Positions 23,286 to 32,248 of a stretch of DNA of 64,000 nucleotides are shown here, piece after piece; the first letter of the stretch is position 1, and every line of letters starts with the position of its first letter. The position numbers were made by a program, and so were the translations under genes. This DNA comes from Ornithinicoccus hortensis (lineage in GTDB: Bacteria; Actinomycetota; Actinomycetes; Actinomycetales; Dermatophilaceae): contig NZ_VFOP01000001.1 in assembly GCF_006716185.1 (NCBI RefSeq), positions 248,001 to 312,000 of the forward strand, read 5' to 3'. The notes beneath the pieces were generated by a model. The model had not been told where the DNA came from, did not search any database, and saw only the letters and a program-made list of their open reading frames with translations.

Positions 23286-25301
23286 TCAGCGCCTGGCTCC
23301 CCAGTAGGTCCGCGCGTGGTGGGTGAACGCGACCGCGAGCGCCCGTGCCGCCAGCACGAAGGCGAACAGGAACAGCGTGGCACCCAGCAACGGGTAGAGG
23401 GCGACGCCCTCGCTGACCTCCGGCCCCCGGTCGGCCGCCAGGACGAGCAGGATGCCGCCGATGGCGGCCGCCGCCGCCAGCAGGGTGACCGTCAGCTGCT
23501 GCACCAGGCCCGACACGAAGGACCGGTCCCGCTCGTCGGCGAGGACCCGGACGTTGACCGAGAGCTCGCCCCGCTGGGCGGCGTCGGCCAGCGCGTCGAG
23601 CCTCCTCGGGATCCGTTGCAGCACCGGGAGCAGGTGCGTCAGCTGTTCGGCCAGGTCTGCCTTCAACCGGTCCGGCTGGAGCCGTTCCCCGGCCAGGTCC
23701 CGGCCGGCGTCGCGGGCCGCATCCATCAGGTCCAACTGCGGGTCCAGGGTGCGCAGCGTCCCTTCCAACGCGCCGAGGGACCGGAAGGCCGCGGCCACCG
23801 CCGGGGGCACCGCGAACCCGTGCCGGACGACCAGCCCCATCAGGTCCCCGAACAGCCCGGCCGACCCGGCGCCGCCGAGGCCGTGGCCGTAGCGGCCGAT
23901 CAGGCCGCCGAGCTCGCGCTCGACGGCGCGGTCGTCGAGCCCGGCGGGCCGGTCGAGCACCCCGAGCAGGGCGTCCGTCGCGCCGACCGAGTCCTGCCGG
24001 TCCACCGCCAGGATCAACCGGGTCAGGCCGCTGCGGCCGGCGCTGTCCAGCCGTCCGACCGAGCCGAAGTCCAACAGGCCGAGCGTGCCGTCGTCGTCCA
24101 CGAAGACGTTGCCCGCGTGCAGGTCGGCGTGGAAGACGCCCTCGTCGAGGACTTGGCGGAGCACGGCGCCGAGCAGGGTCCGCGCCATCTCGGCGCGCCG
24201 CTCGGGCGGGAACCCGGCCAGCAGCTCACCGGCCCGGGACAGCTCCCGCCCGGCCATCCGCTCCATCACCAGGACGCGCGGCCCGGACAGCTCCGCATAC
24301 ACCGTCGGCACCCGCACCGGCACGGTCCCGCCGCCCCCGGACGCGGCGGCGATGGCGTCCATGTTGGCCGCCTCCACCCGGTAGTCCAGCTCCTCCTCCA
24401 GGTTGGCCGCGAAGCCGTCGGCCAGGCCGCGCACCCCCAACCGGCTGCCCCAGTCGGTGGTCCGCTCCAGCCAGGTGGCCAGCCGGGTGATGATGTCCAT
24501 GTCGGCGGTGACCTGGGCACGGGCGTCGGTGCGTTGCACCTTCACCACCACCGGTGACCCGTCGCGCAGCCGGGCCGCGTGCACCTGCCCGACGGAGGCG
24601 GCCGCCAGCGGCTCGTGGTCGATCTGCCCGAACACCTCGGCCGGGTCGGCCCCCAGCTCGGCGCGCAGCGTCTGCTCGACCGTGGCCCACGGCTGGGGCG
24701 CGACGTCGGAGGTGAGCCGGCCGAGCTCGGAGGCGAAGGCGTCACCGACCAGGTCGGGCCGGGTGGACAACATCTGTCCCAGCTTGATGAAGGTGACCCC
24801 CGCCTCCGTCATCGCCAGCCGGAGCGACCGGGCGACCCGGGGCGCGTCGGCGCCGAGGTCGGTATGCGGTCGCGAGCGCAGGAAGCCGCCCAACCCGTGC
24901 CGCACGGCGATGGCCACGATCGCGGTGTAGCGCCGGGCCCGGCGGTGGCGGGCGGGCAGGTCCCGCAGGAGCGCCAGGGGCCGCGGCAGGGTCCCGGTCG
25001 GGACCATCGCCTCCAGGATCACCAGGATCCCGATGCCCACCGCCACCGACCAGGCCACCAGCAGCGTCGGCACGGCGACGGCCACGACCGGGTCGAGGGC
25101 GGCCAGCGCCGCGTCGTCGCCGACGTCGATGCCCAGGTGCTCCAGGACCCGGCGGCTGACCCCGCCCATCGCCGCGAAGACGGAGCCGCTGACCAGGATG
25201 GTGCGGGGCCAACCCACCGGCACCCCGAGCAGCCGGCGAGTCACGAAGCCCAGCAGGATCGTGTTGAAGACGATGGCGGTCACGCTGAACAGGAACAGCA
25301 C
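23286..25301 (-). CDS. UbiB/ABC1 (AarF) family atypical kinase
   Basis: A 671-residue membrane-associated ABC1-kinase. N-terminal hydrophobic segments (VLFLFSVTAIVFNTILLGFV and two more within the first 130 residues) precede the kinase-like domain: TFIKLGQMLSTRPDLVG (KxGQ motif), AAASVGQVHAA (Ala-rich loop), VVVKVQ, FHADLHAGNVFV and LLDFGSVG. Two further hydrophobic helices lie at the C-terminus. The family supports lipid quinone biosynthesis or stability via ATPase activity. GTG at 25301 is used because the hydrophobic segment starts there and AAGGG lies upstream. The frame is open further, with an ATG at 25406, but that extension looks non-native. It is divergent from the sigma factor operon. 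Confidence 0.85.
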   Translation of the reverse strand: MLFLFSVTAIVFNTILLGFVTRRLLGVPVGWPRTILVSGSVFAAMGGVSRRVLEHLGIDVGDDAALAALDPVVAVAVPTLLVAWSVAVGIGILVILEAMVPTGTLPRPLALLRDLPARHRRARRYTAIVAIAVRHGLGGFLRSRPHTDLGADAPRVARSLRLAMTEAGVTFIKLGQMLSTRPDLVGDAFASELGRLTSDVAPQPWATVEQTLRAELGADPAEVFGQIDHEPLAAASVGQVHAARLRDGSPVVVKVQRTDARAQVTADMDIITRLATWLERTTDWGSRLGVRGLADGFAANLEEELDYRVEAANMDAIAAASGGGGTVPVRVPTVYAELSGPRVLVMERMAGRELSRAGELLAGFPPERRAEMARTLLGAVLRQVLDEGVFHADLHAGNVFVDDDGTLGLLDFGSVGRLDSAGRSGLTRLILAVDRQDSVGATDALLGVLDRPAGLDDRAVERELGGLIGRYGHGLGGAGSAGLFGDLMGLVVRHGFAVPPAVAAAFRSLGALEGTLRTLDPQLDLMDAARDAGRDLAGERLQPDRLKADLAEQLTHLLPVLQRIPRRLDALADAAQRGELSVNVRVLADERDRSFVSGLVQQLTVTLLAAAAAIGGILLVLAADRGPEVSEGVALYPLLGATLFLFAFVLAARALAVAFTHHARTYWGARR

Positions 25302-25469
25302 GCTGGTCGACCCTTCGGTTGTCCGCTCGGCCCCCTGCCCTGCTGCAAGGACGACCACCCGACCCGGACGGGACCGATGAGTTCCGTCGGACCGGACGGT
25401 CAACATGCTAGGACGGGCGGCGACGGGACCGACCGCACGGCATACTCGGTGCAGGCGAAAGGGATCCGG

Positions 25470-26519
25470 ATGAGCACCCCCAGCAGTGCAGAGCAACGGC
25501 AGCAGACCGCCACCCCCGACGCGGACGGGGAGGGACGCGGGGACTTCACCGCCCGGGCGGAGCAGTACCGCCGGGAACTGTTCGCCCACTGCTACCGGAT
25601 GTCCGGGTCGGTCCACGAGGCCGAGGACCTGGTGCAGGAGACCTTCCTGCGGGCGTGGCGGGGCTACCACGCCTTCGAGGAGCGCGCCTCGATGCGCACC
25701 TGGCTGCACCGGATCGCCACCAACGTATGCCTGACCTCGCTGGAGGGACAGGCCCGGCGGCCACTGCCCACGGGGCTCGGCCAGCCGTCGGCCGACCCGT
25801 CCGAGCCGGTGCACGCGGAGGGCGAGGTGCCCTGGCTCTCGCCGGTCCCGGACGCCCTGGTGGCCTCCTCCCCCGAGGGTGCCGCCGAGGCCCAGGAGGG
25901 CATCCGGCTCGCCTTCGTCGCGGCCCTGCAGCACCTGCCGCCCCGCCAGCGGGCCGCGCTGGTGCTGCGCGACGTGCTGCGCTGGAAGGCGGCCGAGGTC
26001 GCCGAGGCCGTCGGCACCAGCACCGCCGCCGTCAACAGCGCCCTGCAGCGTGCCCGGGAGACCGTCCGCAAAGCCGAGCTGACCCGGGACGGCGCCAGCG
26101 GCACGCTGACCCCGGAGCAGAACGCCCTGCTCGAGCGCTACGTGCAGGCCTTCTGGGAGAAGGACATCGAGGGGCTGGTCGGCATGTTCACCGACCAGGC
26201 GGTGTGGGAGATGCCGCCGTTCCCGGGGTGGTATCAGGGGGCGCGGACGATCGGCACGCTGATCGACACCCAGTGCCCGGGCACCGCCCGGATGATGGTC
26301 ATGGTCCCCACCTCGGCCAACGGCCAGCCCGCGTTCGGCCTCTACATGCGCGGGCCGGACGGCAGCTACACCCCGTTCCACCTGCAGGTGCTGGCCCTGG
26401 AGGGGGACAAGGTCGCGCACGTCGGTGCGTTCTTCGACGAGGACCTGTTCGCCACCTTCGGCCTGCCGCCGGCCCTCCCCGCCGACACCGCACCGTTCAC
26501 CGGCGTCCCGGCCCCGTGA
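25470..26519 (+). CDS. sigG: SigG-type ECF sigma factor with SnoaL-like C-terminal domain
   Basis: A 349-residue ECF sigma factor, longer than usual. Region 2 (ELFAHCYRMSGSVHEAEDLVQETFLRAWRGYHAFEERASMRTWLHRIATN) and region 4 (LPPRQRAALVLRDVLRWKAAEVAEAVGTSTAAVNSALQRARETVR) are joined to a C-terminal SnoaL/NTF2-like domain of about 130 residues (YVQAFWEKDIEGLVGMFTDQAVWEMPPFPGWYQG). This is the SigG/TIGR02960 layout, in which the extra domain replaces or supplements an anti-sigma factor. ATG at 25470. The stop overlaps the next gene (GTGA), a common sigG partner. Confidence 0.9.
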   Translation: MSTPSSAEQRQQTATPDADGEGRGDFTARAEQYRRELFAHCYRMSGSVHEAEDLVQETFLRAWRGYHAFEERASMRTWLHRIATNVCLTSLEGQARRPLPTGLGQPSADPSEPVHAEGEVPWLSPVPDALVASSPEGAAEAQEGIRLAFVAALQHLPPRQRAALVLRDVLRWKAAEVAEAVGTSTAAVNSALQRARETVRKAELTRDGASGTLTPEQNALLERYVQAFWEKDIEGLVGMFTDQAVWEMPPFPGWYQGARTIGTLIDTQCPGTARMMVMVPTSANGQPAFGLYMRGPDGSYTPFHLQVLALEGDKVAHVGAFFDEDLFATFGLPPALPADTAPFTGVPAP

Positions 26520-27121
26520 CCGCCCAGCCCGACCCGTTCCCGGCGCTGCCGGAACTGGGTCTGCTCGAGCGCGCCGTGAACTACACCCGGGGGTCCCTGG
26601 CCGCCGTGCCCGGGACGGACCCGCGGGCACCGACCCCCTGCGCCGGGTGGGACCTGACCGACCTGCTGGTGCACATGGACGACTCCCTGCGCGTCATCGA
26701 GCAGGCGGGCCGGGTCCGGGAGGTCGCGCTGGCCCCGGACGGCCCCGAGCCCGCCGACGGAGCCGCGCCCCGCACCGCGACCGGACTCGTGGCGGCCATC
26801 CGCGACCGGGCCTGCGGCCTCCTCACGGCCTGGATGGCCCACCGGGGCGAGCGACTCATCACGGTCGCCGGGTCACCCCTGCGGGCCGGGGTGCTGGTGG
26901 CCGCGGGGGCGCTGGAGATCACCGTGCACGGGGACGACCTGGCCAGGGCCTGCGGCGCCGACCACCCGCTGCCCGAGCCGCTCGCGTCGGACCTGCTCGC
27001 CTACCTGCCGCTGCTGGTGCAGCCGGGTGACCGGCCGGTGCGGTTCGCACCTGCCCTGGCCACCCCTGCCGGCGCGCCGCCGTCGACCCGCCTGCTCGCC
27101 CAGCTCGGGCGGCCGGCCTGA
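26516..27121 (+). CDS. TIGR03086-type DinB/maleylpyruvate-isomerase-like protein
   Basis: A 201-residue four-helix metal-binding protein. The segment TPCAGWDLTDLLVHMDDSLRVIEQA, with His in LLVHM, and the later ALEITVHGDDLARACG carry the His residues of the mycothiol-dependent maleylpyruvate isomerase N-terminal fold (DinB superfamily). TIGR03086 members often follow sigG. They are thought to be thiol-dependent enzymes, but the substrate is unknown. GTG at 26516 overlaps the sigma factor stop, so the two are translated together. A further C-terminal domain is absent. Confidence 0.8.
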   Translation: MTAQPDPFPALPELGLLERAVNYTRGSLAAVPGTDPRAPTPCAGWDLTDLLVHMDDSLRVIEQAGRVREVALAPDGPEPADGAAPRTATGLVAAIRDRACGLLTAWMAHRGERLITVAGSPLRAGVLVAAGALEITVHGDDLARACGADHPLPEPLASDLLAYLPLLVQPGDRPVRFAPALATPAGAPPSTRLLAQLGRPA

Positions 27122-27130
27122 CCCCCGGGT

Positions 27131-27613
27131 TCAGCCGCCGGGCCGACCCTGCGCGGCGGAGGGCCCGCGCGCCGCTGCCCTGCCCCACGACCCCGAGGGG
27201 CCCCGGCCGAGCAGCAGCACCGCGCCGGCCAGGAGGGCCACCACCTGGCCGCTGAGCACCGCCGGCAGGCCGAGGGCGACGGCGGCCAGGACGAGCCCGG
27301 CCGCCACGGACGTCACGGCGGTGCGCCCCGAGGCCAGGGCCCACAGGACCACCACGATGGCCAGCACCAGGAAGAACCGGGACGGGGTCTGCGCTCCGCT
27401 GGCCCCGGACACCCACACCGTGCCGCCGCCGATCGACATGTAGTCACAGATCAGGCCGCCCTCGCCGGACAGGTCGGCGATGCAACTCGGCCCGGTGCCG
27501 GGCCGGAACTCCTGGGACGGCGAGGTCCACGGCAAGCCCAGCGACAGCAGCAGGAGCAGGACCGCCGCCCACGCGGCGCCCGCCCGCGACCCCACCCGCG
27601 CCCGCTGGCTCAA
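27131..27613 (-). CDS. small membrane protein, paralogue of the upstream gene
   Basis: A 160-residue protein with four predicted membrane helices: WAAVLLLLLSLGLPWTS, FFLVLAIVVVLWALA, VTSVAAGLVLAAVALGLPAV and QVVALLAGAVLLLG. The outside loop between the first two has two Cys. The C-terminus is a Gly/Ala/Arg-rich tail. The first helix with GLPWxS and the Cys pair recur in the upstream gene, so these arose by duplication. TTG start at 27613 overlaps the upstream stop (TTGA). The function is unknown. Confidence 0.7.
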   Translation of the reverse strand: MSQRARVGSRAGAAWAAVLLLLLSLGLPWTSPSQEFRPGTGPSCIADLSGEGGLICDYMSIGGGTVWVSGASGAQTPSRFFLVLAIVVVLWALASGRTAVTSVAAGLVLAAVALGLPAVLSGQVVALLAGAVLLLGRGPSGSWGRAAARGPSAAQGRPGG

Positions 27614-28065
27614 GGCAGGACTCGACCGTCCGCCCGAGGGGCACGCTCACGGTCGGCCAGCCCGGCATACAGCAACAGCGCGGCACCGGCCAGGGCGGCC
27701 AGCTGCCCGCCCTGCGCCGCTAGGCCGGTGAGCAGGATGCCCAGCAGGACCGCACCGCCGGCCACGGACAACCACACCGGCTGCCGGAGCCGGAGGGCGC
27801 ACCCGATCAGCACCAGGGCCCCGACCAGGAAGACCCGGGCGACCACGTGCACACCGTGGGCCTCGCCGGAGCCCAGGGTCATCCCCGGCGAGAAGTAGCC
27901 GGCGGTGCAGTCGACCGTGCCGGAGTAGAAGTTCGGCGTGCAGAAGCCGGGGCTGTACCACCCGGGGATGTGTTGCAGGGTGGAGGCCGACCAGGGCAGC
28001 CCCAGCGCCAGCAGGAGCAGCACGGCCGAGGCGATCACCACCCCGGGATGCTTCAAGGACGGCAC
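27610..28065 (-). CDS. small membrane protein, paralogue of the downstream gene
   Basis: A 151-residue protein with about four membrane helices. It begins MPSLKHPGVVIASAVLLLLALGLPWSAS, has an outside loop with two Cys (FCTPNFYSGTVDCTAG), then helices around RVFLVGALVLIGCAL, WLSVAGGAVLLGILL and LAALAGAALLLYAG. GTG at 28065 lies seven bases after the stop of the Gln/Gly-rich gene, and its own stop overlaps the next start. The three genes form one operon of unknown role in the envelope. Confidence 0.7.
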   Translation of the reverse strand: MPSLKHPGVVIASAVLLLLALGLPWSASTLQHIPGWYSPGFCTPNFYSGTVDCTAGYFSPGMTLGSGEAHGVHVVARVFLVGALVLIGCALRLRQPVWLSVAGGAVLLGILLTGLAAQGGQLAALAGAALLLYAGLADRERAPRADGRVLP

Positions 28066-28071
28066 GCGGCC

Positions 28072-28905
28072 TCACAGCCTCCGGTCGGGGCTGAGCGCGA
28101 CCGCGACGGCGGCGCAGGCCGTGCCGACGGTGACCATGAACGCCATGTTGGTCTGGATCATCGGCAGCATCAGCAGCGTCCAGAACAGCAGCAGCCCGGC
28201 GGCGCCGGCCGCCCCGATGAACCAGCCGTTGCCCCCGAGGGCCGGCTTGGTGAAGAAGGCGGCTCCCTGCGCGATGGCAGCGACCACGGCGAACGCCGCC
28301 CAGGCCGCGCTGTCGCCCCACAGGGTGCCCATGTCGTCCATCGGGATCGAGATGCCCAGCACCACCAGCAGCAGCGCCAGCGCGTGCAACACGATGCGCA
28401 CCAGGGTGCCGTTGTCGGTGCCGGACCCGGTCTGGGGCGCGCTGCCCGCCGCGGCGCCGTACCCGCCCGGCTGCCCGCTCTGACCCGCCGGGCCGGACTG
28501 CCCCGGCTGACCGGACTGACCCTGCTGGCCCGACTGCGGACCGGTCTGCCCCGGGTGGCGGCCCTGGGCGCCCTGCCCGTATGCCGGCTGCTGGCCCCAG
28601 CCTGGACGGTCACCCTGGCCCTGGGGCCGGGGCGGCACCGGGCCGGGCCCGTGCTGACCCGACCCCTGCTGGCCGGAGCCCTGCTGGCCGGAGCCATGCT
28701 GGCCGGAGCCCTGCTGCTGGCCACCCCCATAGGGAGCGCCGCCGCCCGGGGCGGACGGCCAGGAACCCGTCGGCGCCCCCGACTGCCCCGCGCCAGAACC
28801 CTGCTGGGGACCCGGTGCACCCGAACCCGGGCTCCCCCATGGCTGGTGCGGCGGCTGTCCGGACTGTTGGTCGGAACGCGGCTGGTCTGTCTCTTCGTTG
28901 CTCAC
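28072..28905 (-). CDS. membrane protein with Gln/Gly/Pro-rich cytoplasmic N-terminus
   Basis: A 277-residue protein in two halves. Residues 1-165 are disordered and rich in Gly, Gln, Ser and Pro, with repeated GSGQQ and SGQPG units encoded by 15-base repeats. Residues 170-277 hold about four membrane helices (LVRIVLHALALLLVVLGISI onward), an acidic DDMGTLWGD loop and a hydrophobic hairpin near the end. Low-complexity N-termini of this type occur in many actinobacterial envelope proteins. GTG at 28905 has GAGG upstream. It is the first gene of a three-gene operon. Confidence 0.75.
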   Translation of the reverse strand: MSNEETDQPRSDQQSGQPPHQPWGSPGSGAPGPQQGSGAGQSGAPTGSWPSAPGGGAPYGGGQQQGSGQHGSGQQGSGQQGSGQHGPGPVPPRPQGQGDRPGWGQQPAYGQGAQGRHPGQTGPQSGQQGQSGQPGQSGPAGQSGQPGGYGAAAGSAPQTGSGTDNGTLVRIVLHALALLLVVLGISIPMDDMGTLWGDSAAWAAFAVVAAIAQGAAFFTKPALGGNGWFIGAAGAAGLLLFWTLLMLPMIQTNMAFMVTVGTACAAVAVALSPDRRL

Positions 28906-28941
28906 GCTGGCCCCTCGGGAGATGCGATCGGTGTGACGACG

Positions 28942-29853
28942 TCAGCCCGACTCTAGCCCCATGAGTCGTGCCCCGTTGCGCCACAGGACGCCACGCAACC
29001 AGTCCTCGCCGAGGTCCAGCCGGGCGAGCGCCTGCAGCTGGTGGGCGTAGGGGTAGGGGATGTTCGGGAAGTCCGCCCCGAGCACCACCTTCTCGCCGAG
29101 GTCCCGCAGCACCGGCCGGAAGTCCGGGGGCAGCGGCACGTGCGCCTCCACGTAGTCGGTGCCGGCCATCGTGGTGTCCAGGTGGACGTGCTCGTAGCGG
29201 TGAGCGAGGTCGGCGAACTCGCGGTACTCCGGCATCCCCAGGTGCGCGATCACCAGGGGAAGCCGGGGGAAGCGCCGCAGCAACCTGCCGACCGGCCCCG
29301 GGCCGGTGTGCGCACCGCCGTGCGGCCCCGACCCGGCGTGCAGCACGACCGGGGTACCCGCGTCCTGCAGCACCGACCAGACCGGGTCCAGCAGCGGATC
29401 GTTCGGCTCGAAGGCACCGACCTGGACGTGGGCCTTGAACAGCCGGGCCCCCCGCTCCAGGGCCGCGGGCACGTAGTCCGCCGCCTCCGGCTCGGGATAG
29501 AACGTCCCCGAGTGCACCGCGTCCGGCACCCGGGAGGCGAAGTCGGTGCACCAGTCGTTGAGCCAGGCCGCCATCCCCGGTTTGTGCGCGTAGGTCAGCG
29601 ACGGGATGCCCCGCAGCCCGAGCGCCCGGACCGTGGCCAGCCGCTCCGCCTCGCTGGTGCGGTAGTGGATCGGCCAGTCCCCGGCCCGCTCCCACCCGCG
29701 CGCGTCGAAGACCTGCCACACCTTGGTCAGCATCCGTTCGGGCAGGAAGTGCACGTGGATGTCGGCCAGGCCGGGGAGACCGAGGGACCGGGTGAATGCC
29801 GGCACCTGCGCGTCGTCGGCCGGCCCGGGCAGCGGGGGTCGGGTCGTGCTCAC
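28942..29853 (-). CDS. amidohydrolase-family (amidohydrolase 2) metal-dependent hydrolase
   Basis: A 303-residue TIM-barrel hydrolase. LADIHVHFLPERM contains the HxH metal motif after strand 1, FKAHVQVG the central Lys region, VVLHAGSG and VIAHLGMPEY later His residues, and VVLGADFPNIPYPY the Asp after strand 8. This is the ACMSD/amidohydrolase 2 group, hydrolases or decarboxylases of small acids and amides. GTG at 29853 follows a strong GAGGAGGAG. It is divergent from an M20 peptidase-like gene across 68 bases. The substrate is not evident. Confidence 0.82.
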   Translation of the reverse strand: MSTTRPPLPGPADDAQVPAFTRSLGLPGLADIHVHFLPERMLTKVWQVFDARGWERAGDWPIHYRTSEAERLATVRALGLRGIPSLTYAHKPGMAAWLNDWCTDFASRVPDAVHSGTFYPEPEAADYVPAALERGARLFKAHVQVGAFEPNDPLLDPVWSVLQDAGTPVVLHAGSGPHGGAHTGPGPVGRLLRRFPRLPLVIAHLGMPEYREFADLAHRYEHVHLDTTMAGTDYVEAHVPLPPDFRPVLRDLGEKVVLGADFPNIPYPYAHQLQALARLDLGEDWLRGVLWRNGARLMGLESG

Positions 29854-29921
29854 GGCTGCTCCTCCTCGGATCGGTCCACCCCTGGCGCCCTAGCGTAGGC
29901 ACGGTCGGGAGAATAGGGACC

Positions 29922-31127
29922 ATGAGCACCCTCGACCTCGCCCGCGAGCTGGGCCCCGACCTCATCGCGCTGCGCCGCGACCTGCACCAGATCCCCGAGC
30001 TGGGGCTGCACCTGCCGCTCACCCAGGAGCGGGTCCTGGCCGAGCTGGAGGGGCTGGACCTGGAGGTCCACACCGGCACCGGGCTGTCCTCCGTCACGGC
30101 GGTCCTCCGCGGTACCGCCGTGCCCCGCGGCGAGGGCCCCACCGTGCTGTTGCGCGGCGACATGGACGGGCTGCCGGTGACCGAGCTGGTGGACGTGCCC
30201 TACCGGTCCCGCCACGAGGGGAAGATGCACGCCTGCGGGCACGACCTGCATACGGCCGGCCTGGTCGGTGCCGCGCGGATCCTGTCCCGGATGCGCGACC
30301 AGGTGGCCGGCGACGTCGTCTTCATGTTCCAGCCCGCGGAGGAGGGACCGGGGGGTGCCGAGCCGATGATCGAGGAGGGCCTGCTCAGCGTGTCCGGGCG
30401 GCCGGTCGACGCGGCCTTCGCGCTGCACGTGTCGTCCTCGGAGTACCCGCTGGGGCAGTGGTTCGCCCGACCCCGGGAGATGATGGCCGCGGCCGACACC
30501 GTCGGCATCACGGTCACCGGCGCCGGCGGCCACGGCTCGCAGCCGCACCGGGCGCTGGACCCCGTGCCGGCGACCTGCGAGATCGTCCTGGCGCTGCAGT
30601 CGATGGTCACCCGGACCTTCGACTCCTTCGACTCCGTCGTCCTCACCGTGGGCCGGGTCACCGCCGGGACCAAGGACAACATCATCCCGGACACCGGGGA
30701 GATCGCGGCCACGCTGCGCACCTTCACCCCGGAGAACCGGGAGACCGCGATGACCTCCATCCGGCGGGTCGCCGCCGGGGTCGCGGCGGCGCACGGCCTG
30801 ACCGCCGAGGTCACCTTCAGCGAGGGCTACCCGGCCACGATCAACGACGACGCCGAGTACGCGCTGGGCCTGGAGACCGTCATCGACCTGTTCGGGGAGG
30901 ACCGCTTCACCGAGCGGCCGCTGCCGGAGATGGGTGCCGAGGACATGTCGTTCGTGATGGAGCGGGTCCCCGGCGCCTACTTCTTCATCGGCGCCTGCCC
31001 CGACGAGGACTACCAGCACGCCCCGGACAACCACTCCCCCATCGCCGCCTTCGACGACTCGGTGGTCCCCGACGCCGCCGCCTGGCTGGCCGAGGTCGCG
31101 ATCCGCCGGCTGCGCCGCCCCGCCTAA
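29922..31127 (+). CDS. M20-family amidohydrolase (IAA-amino acid/hippurate hydrolase-like)
   Basis: A 401-residue metallohydrolase of the M20D group. Metal and catalytic motifs are LLRGDMDGLPV, MHACGHDLHTAGLVGAA (Cys and His), FQPAEEGPGGAEPMIEEGLL (paired Glu), HVSSSEYPLG, the lid domain ITVTGAGGHGSQPHRALDP, and EMGAEDMSFVMERVPG near the end. The family cleaves N-acyl amino acids such as hippurate and IAA conjugates. ATG at 29922 has GAGAAT seven bases upstream, so a leaderless message is likely. It ends 27 bases before the IS110 copy B boundary. Confidence 0.9.
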   Translation: MSTLDLARELGPDLIALRRDLHQIPELGLHLPLTQERVLAELEGLDLEVHTGTGLSSVTAVLRGTAVPRGEGPTVLLRGDMDGLPVTELVDVPYRSRHEGKMHACGHDLHTAGLVGAARILSRMRDQVAGDVVFMFQPAEEGPGGAEPMIEEGLLSVSGRPVDAAFALHVSSSEYPLGQWFARPREMMAAADTVGITVTGAGGHGSQPHRALDPVPATCEIVLALQSMVTRTFDSFDSVVLTVGRVTAGTKDNIIPDTGEIAATLRTFTPENRETAMTSIRRVAAGVAAAHGLTAEVTFSEGYPATINDDAEYALGLETVIDLFGEDRFTERPLPEMGAEDMSFVMERVPGAYFFIGACPDEDYQHAPDNHSPIAAFDDSVVPDAAAWLAEVAIRRLRRPA

Positions 31128-31186
31128 CCCGGCGCTGCAGTCGGGCGACGGGGGCTGCAGGATTATCGGGACGCTCCTATGGACCG

Positions 31187-32248
31187 TCAAGGCCTGATCG
31201 GGCCTGCTTCGAGCAGGCGGTAGAGATCGCGAGCGATGTAGCGCTTGAGGCAGCGTGTGATTTCGCGGTTGGTCTTGCCCTCGGCGGTGCGACGGGTGAC
31301 GTATTCGCGGGTGGTTTGGTCGTAGTGGATGCGGGAGAGCGCGATGGTGTGCAGTGCCCGGTTGAGCTGTCGGTCGCCGTACCGGTTGAGGCGGTGTCGG
31401 GTGGTGACCTGGCCGCTGTTGGCCGGGATCGGGGCTACGCCGGCGAGCATCGCGAAGGCGGCCTCGGAGTGGATCCGGCCTGGGTGGGACCAGGCGCACA
31501 GCACGGTCGCGGCCACGATCGGCCCGACACCGGGCTGGGCCAGGACGTCGGGGCGCCAGGCCAGCACGATCGCCCGGATGGCGTTCTCGTGCTCGGCGGC
31601 CTCCTTCGACAGGGCACGTGCCCGCCGGGCCAGGGCGCGCAAGGTCCTGACGGTCGTAGTGGTCTCCAGGTCCCACGTTGAGTTCAGACGCATTTTCGCC
31701 GCGGTCCTGATCATCGCCGGGACCTTCTGGCCGCGGAACCGCTCGCGGATCGGCTCGGGCGCGGCGATGAGGAGGCTGAACAGCTGGCGTTGGGCGTCGG
31801 TGGAGGCGTTGACTGCGGACCGGCGCGCGGCCAGCAGCACCGAGAGCGCCTGGCGGTCCCCGCCACTGCGCGGGGTGCCGAGCTTCGCGCGGGACAGTGC
31901 TTCGCGGGCGGCGCGGATCGCGTCGAGCGGGTCGGACTTGGCGCCGTTACGTCGCTTAGCGCGTTCGGGACGGTCGAGCTCGACCACGACCTCCTGGTTG
32001 CGCTCGAGGTGCCGGGTCAGGCCGGCGCCGTGCCCGCCGGTGCCTTCGATCGCCCACGCCCGCAGTGCTGCGTGCTCGTTAGCGAACTCCACCAGTCGGG
32101 CATAGCCGTCGGTCGTGGCTTCGACGGTGATCTCCTCAAGCACACCGCCGGTCCGCGCGTCGACCACGGCCGCTGAGTGAGTCTGGACGTGGGTGTCGAC
32201 GCCGATGACGGTATCGACGACGTCACGTAGATCGGTCACACTGGTCAT
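31187..32248 (-). CDS. IS110-family DEDD/serine transposase, copy B
   Basis: A 353-residue protein, identical in translation to copy A as far as read; the single coding difference (31685) is silent in a Leu codon. All DEDD and serine-domain motifs are intact, so it should be active. ATG at 32248 with GGAGAG seven bases upstream. Confidence 0.93.
   Translation of the reverse strand: MTSVTDLRDVVDTVIGVDTHVQTHSAAVVDARTGGVLEEITVEATTDGYARLVEFANEHAALRAWAIEGTGGHGAGLTRHLERNQEVVVELDRPERAKRRNGAKSDPLDAIRAAREALSRAKLGTPRSGGDRQALSVLLAARRSAVNASTDAQRQLFSLLIAAPEPIRERFRGQKVPAMIRTAAKMRLNSTWDLETTTTVRTLRALARRARALSKEAAEHENAIRAIVLAWRPDVLAQPGVGPIVAATVLCAWSHPGRIHSEAAFAMLAGVAPIPANSGQVTTRHRLNRYGDRQLNRALHTIALSRIHYDQTTREYVTRRTAEGKTNREITRCLKRYIARDLYRLLEAGPIRP

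Noticed and set aside
23286-26630. 1114-residue minus frame continuing past the UbiB start
   Set aside because: The upstream half is antisense to the SigG gene; the UbiB homology begins at the hydrophobic segment near 25301.
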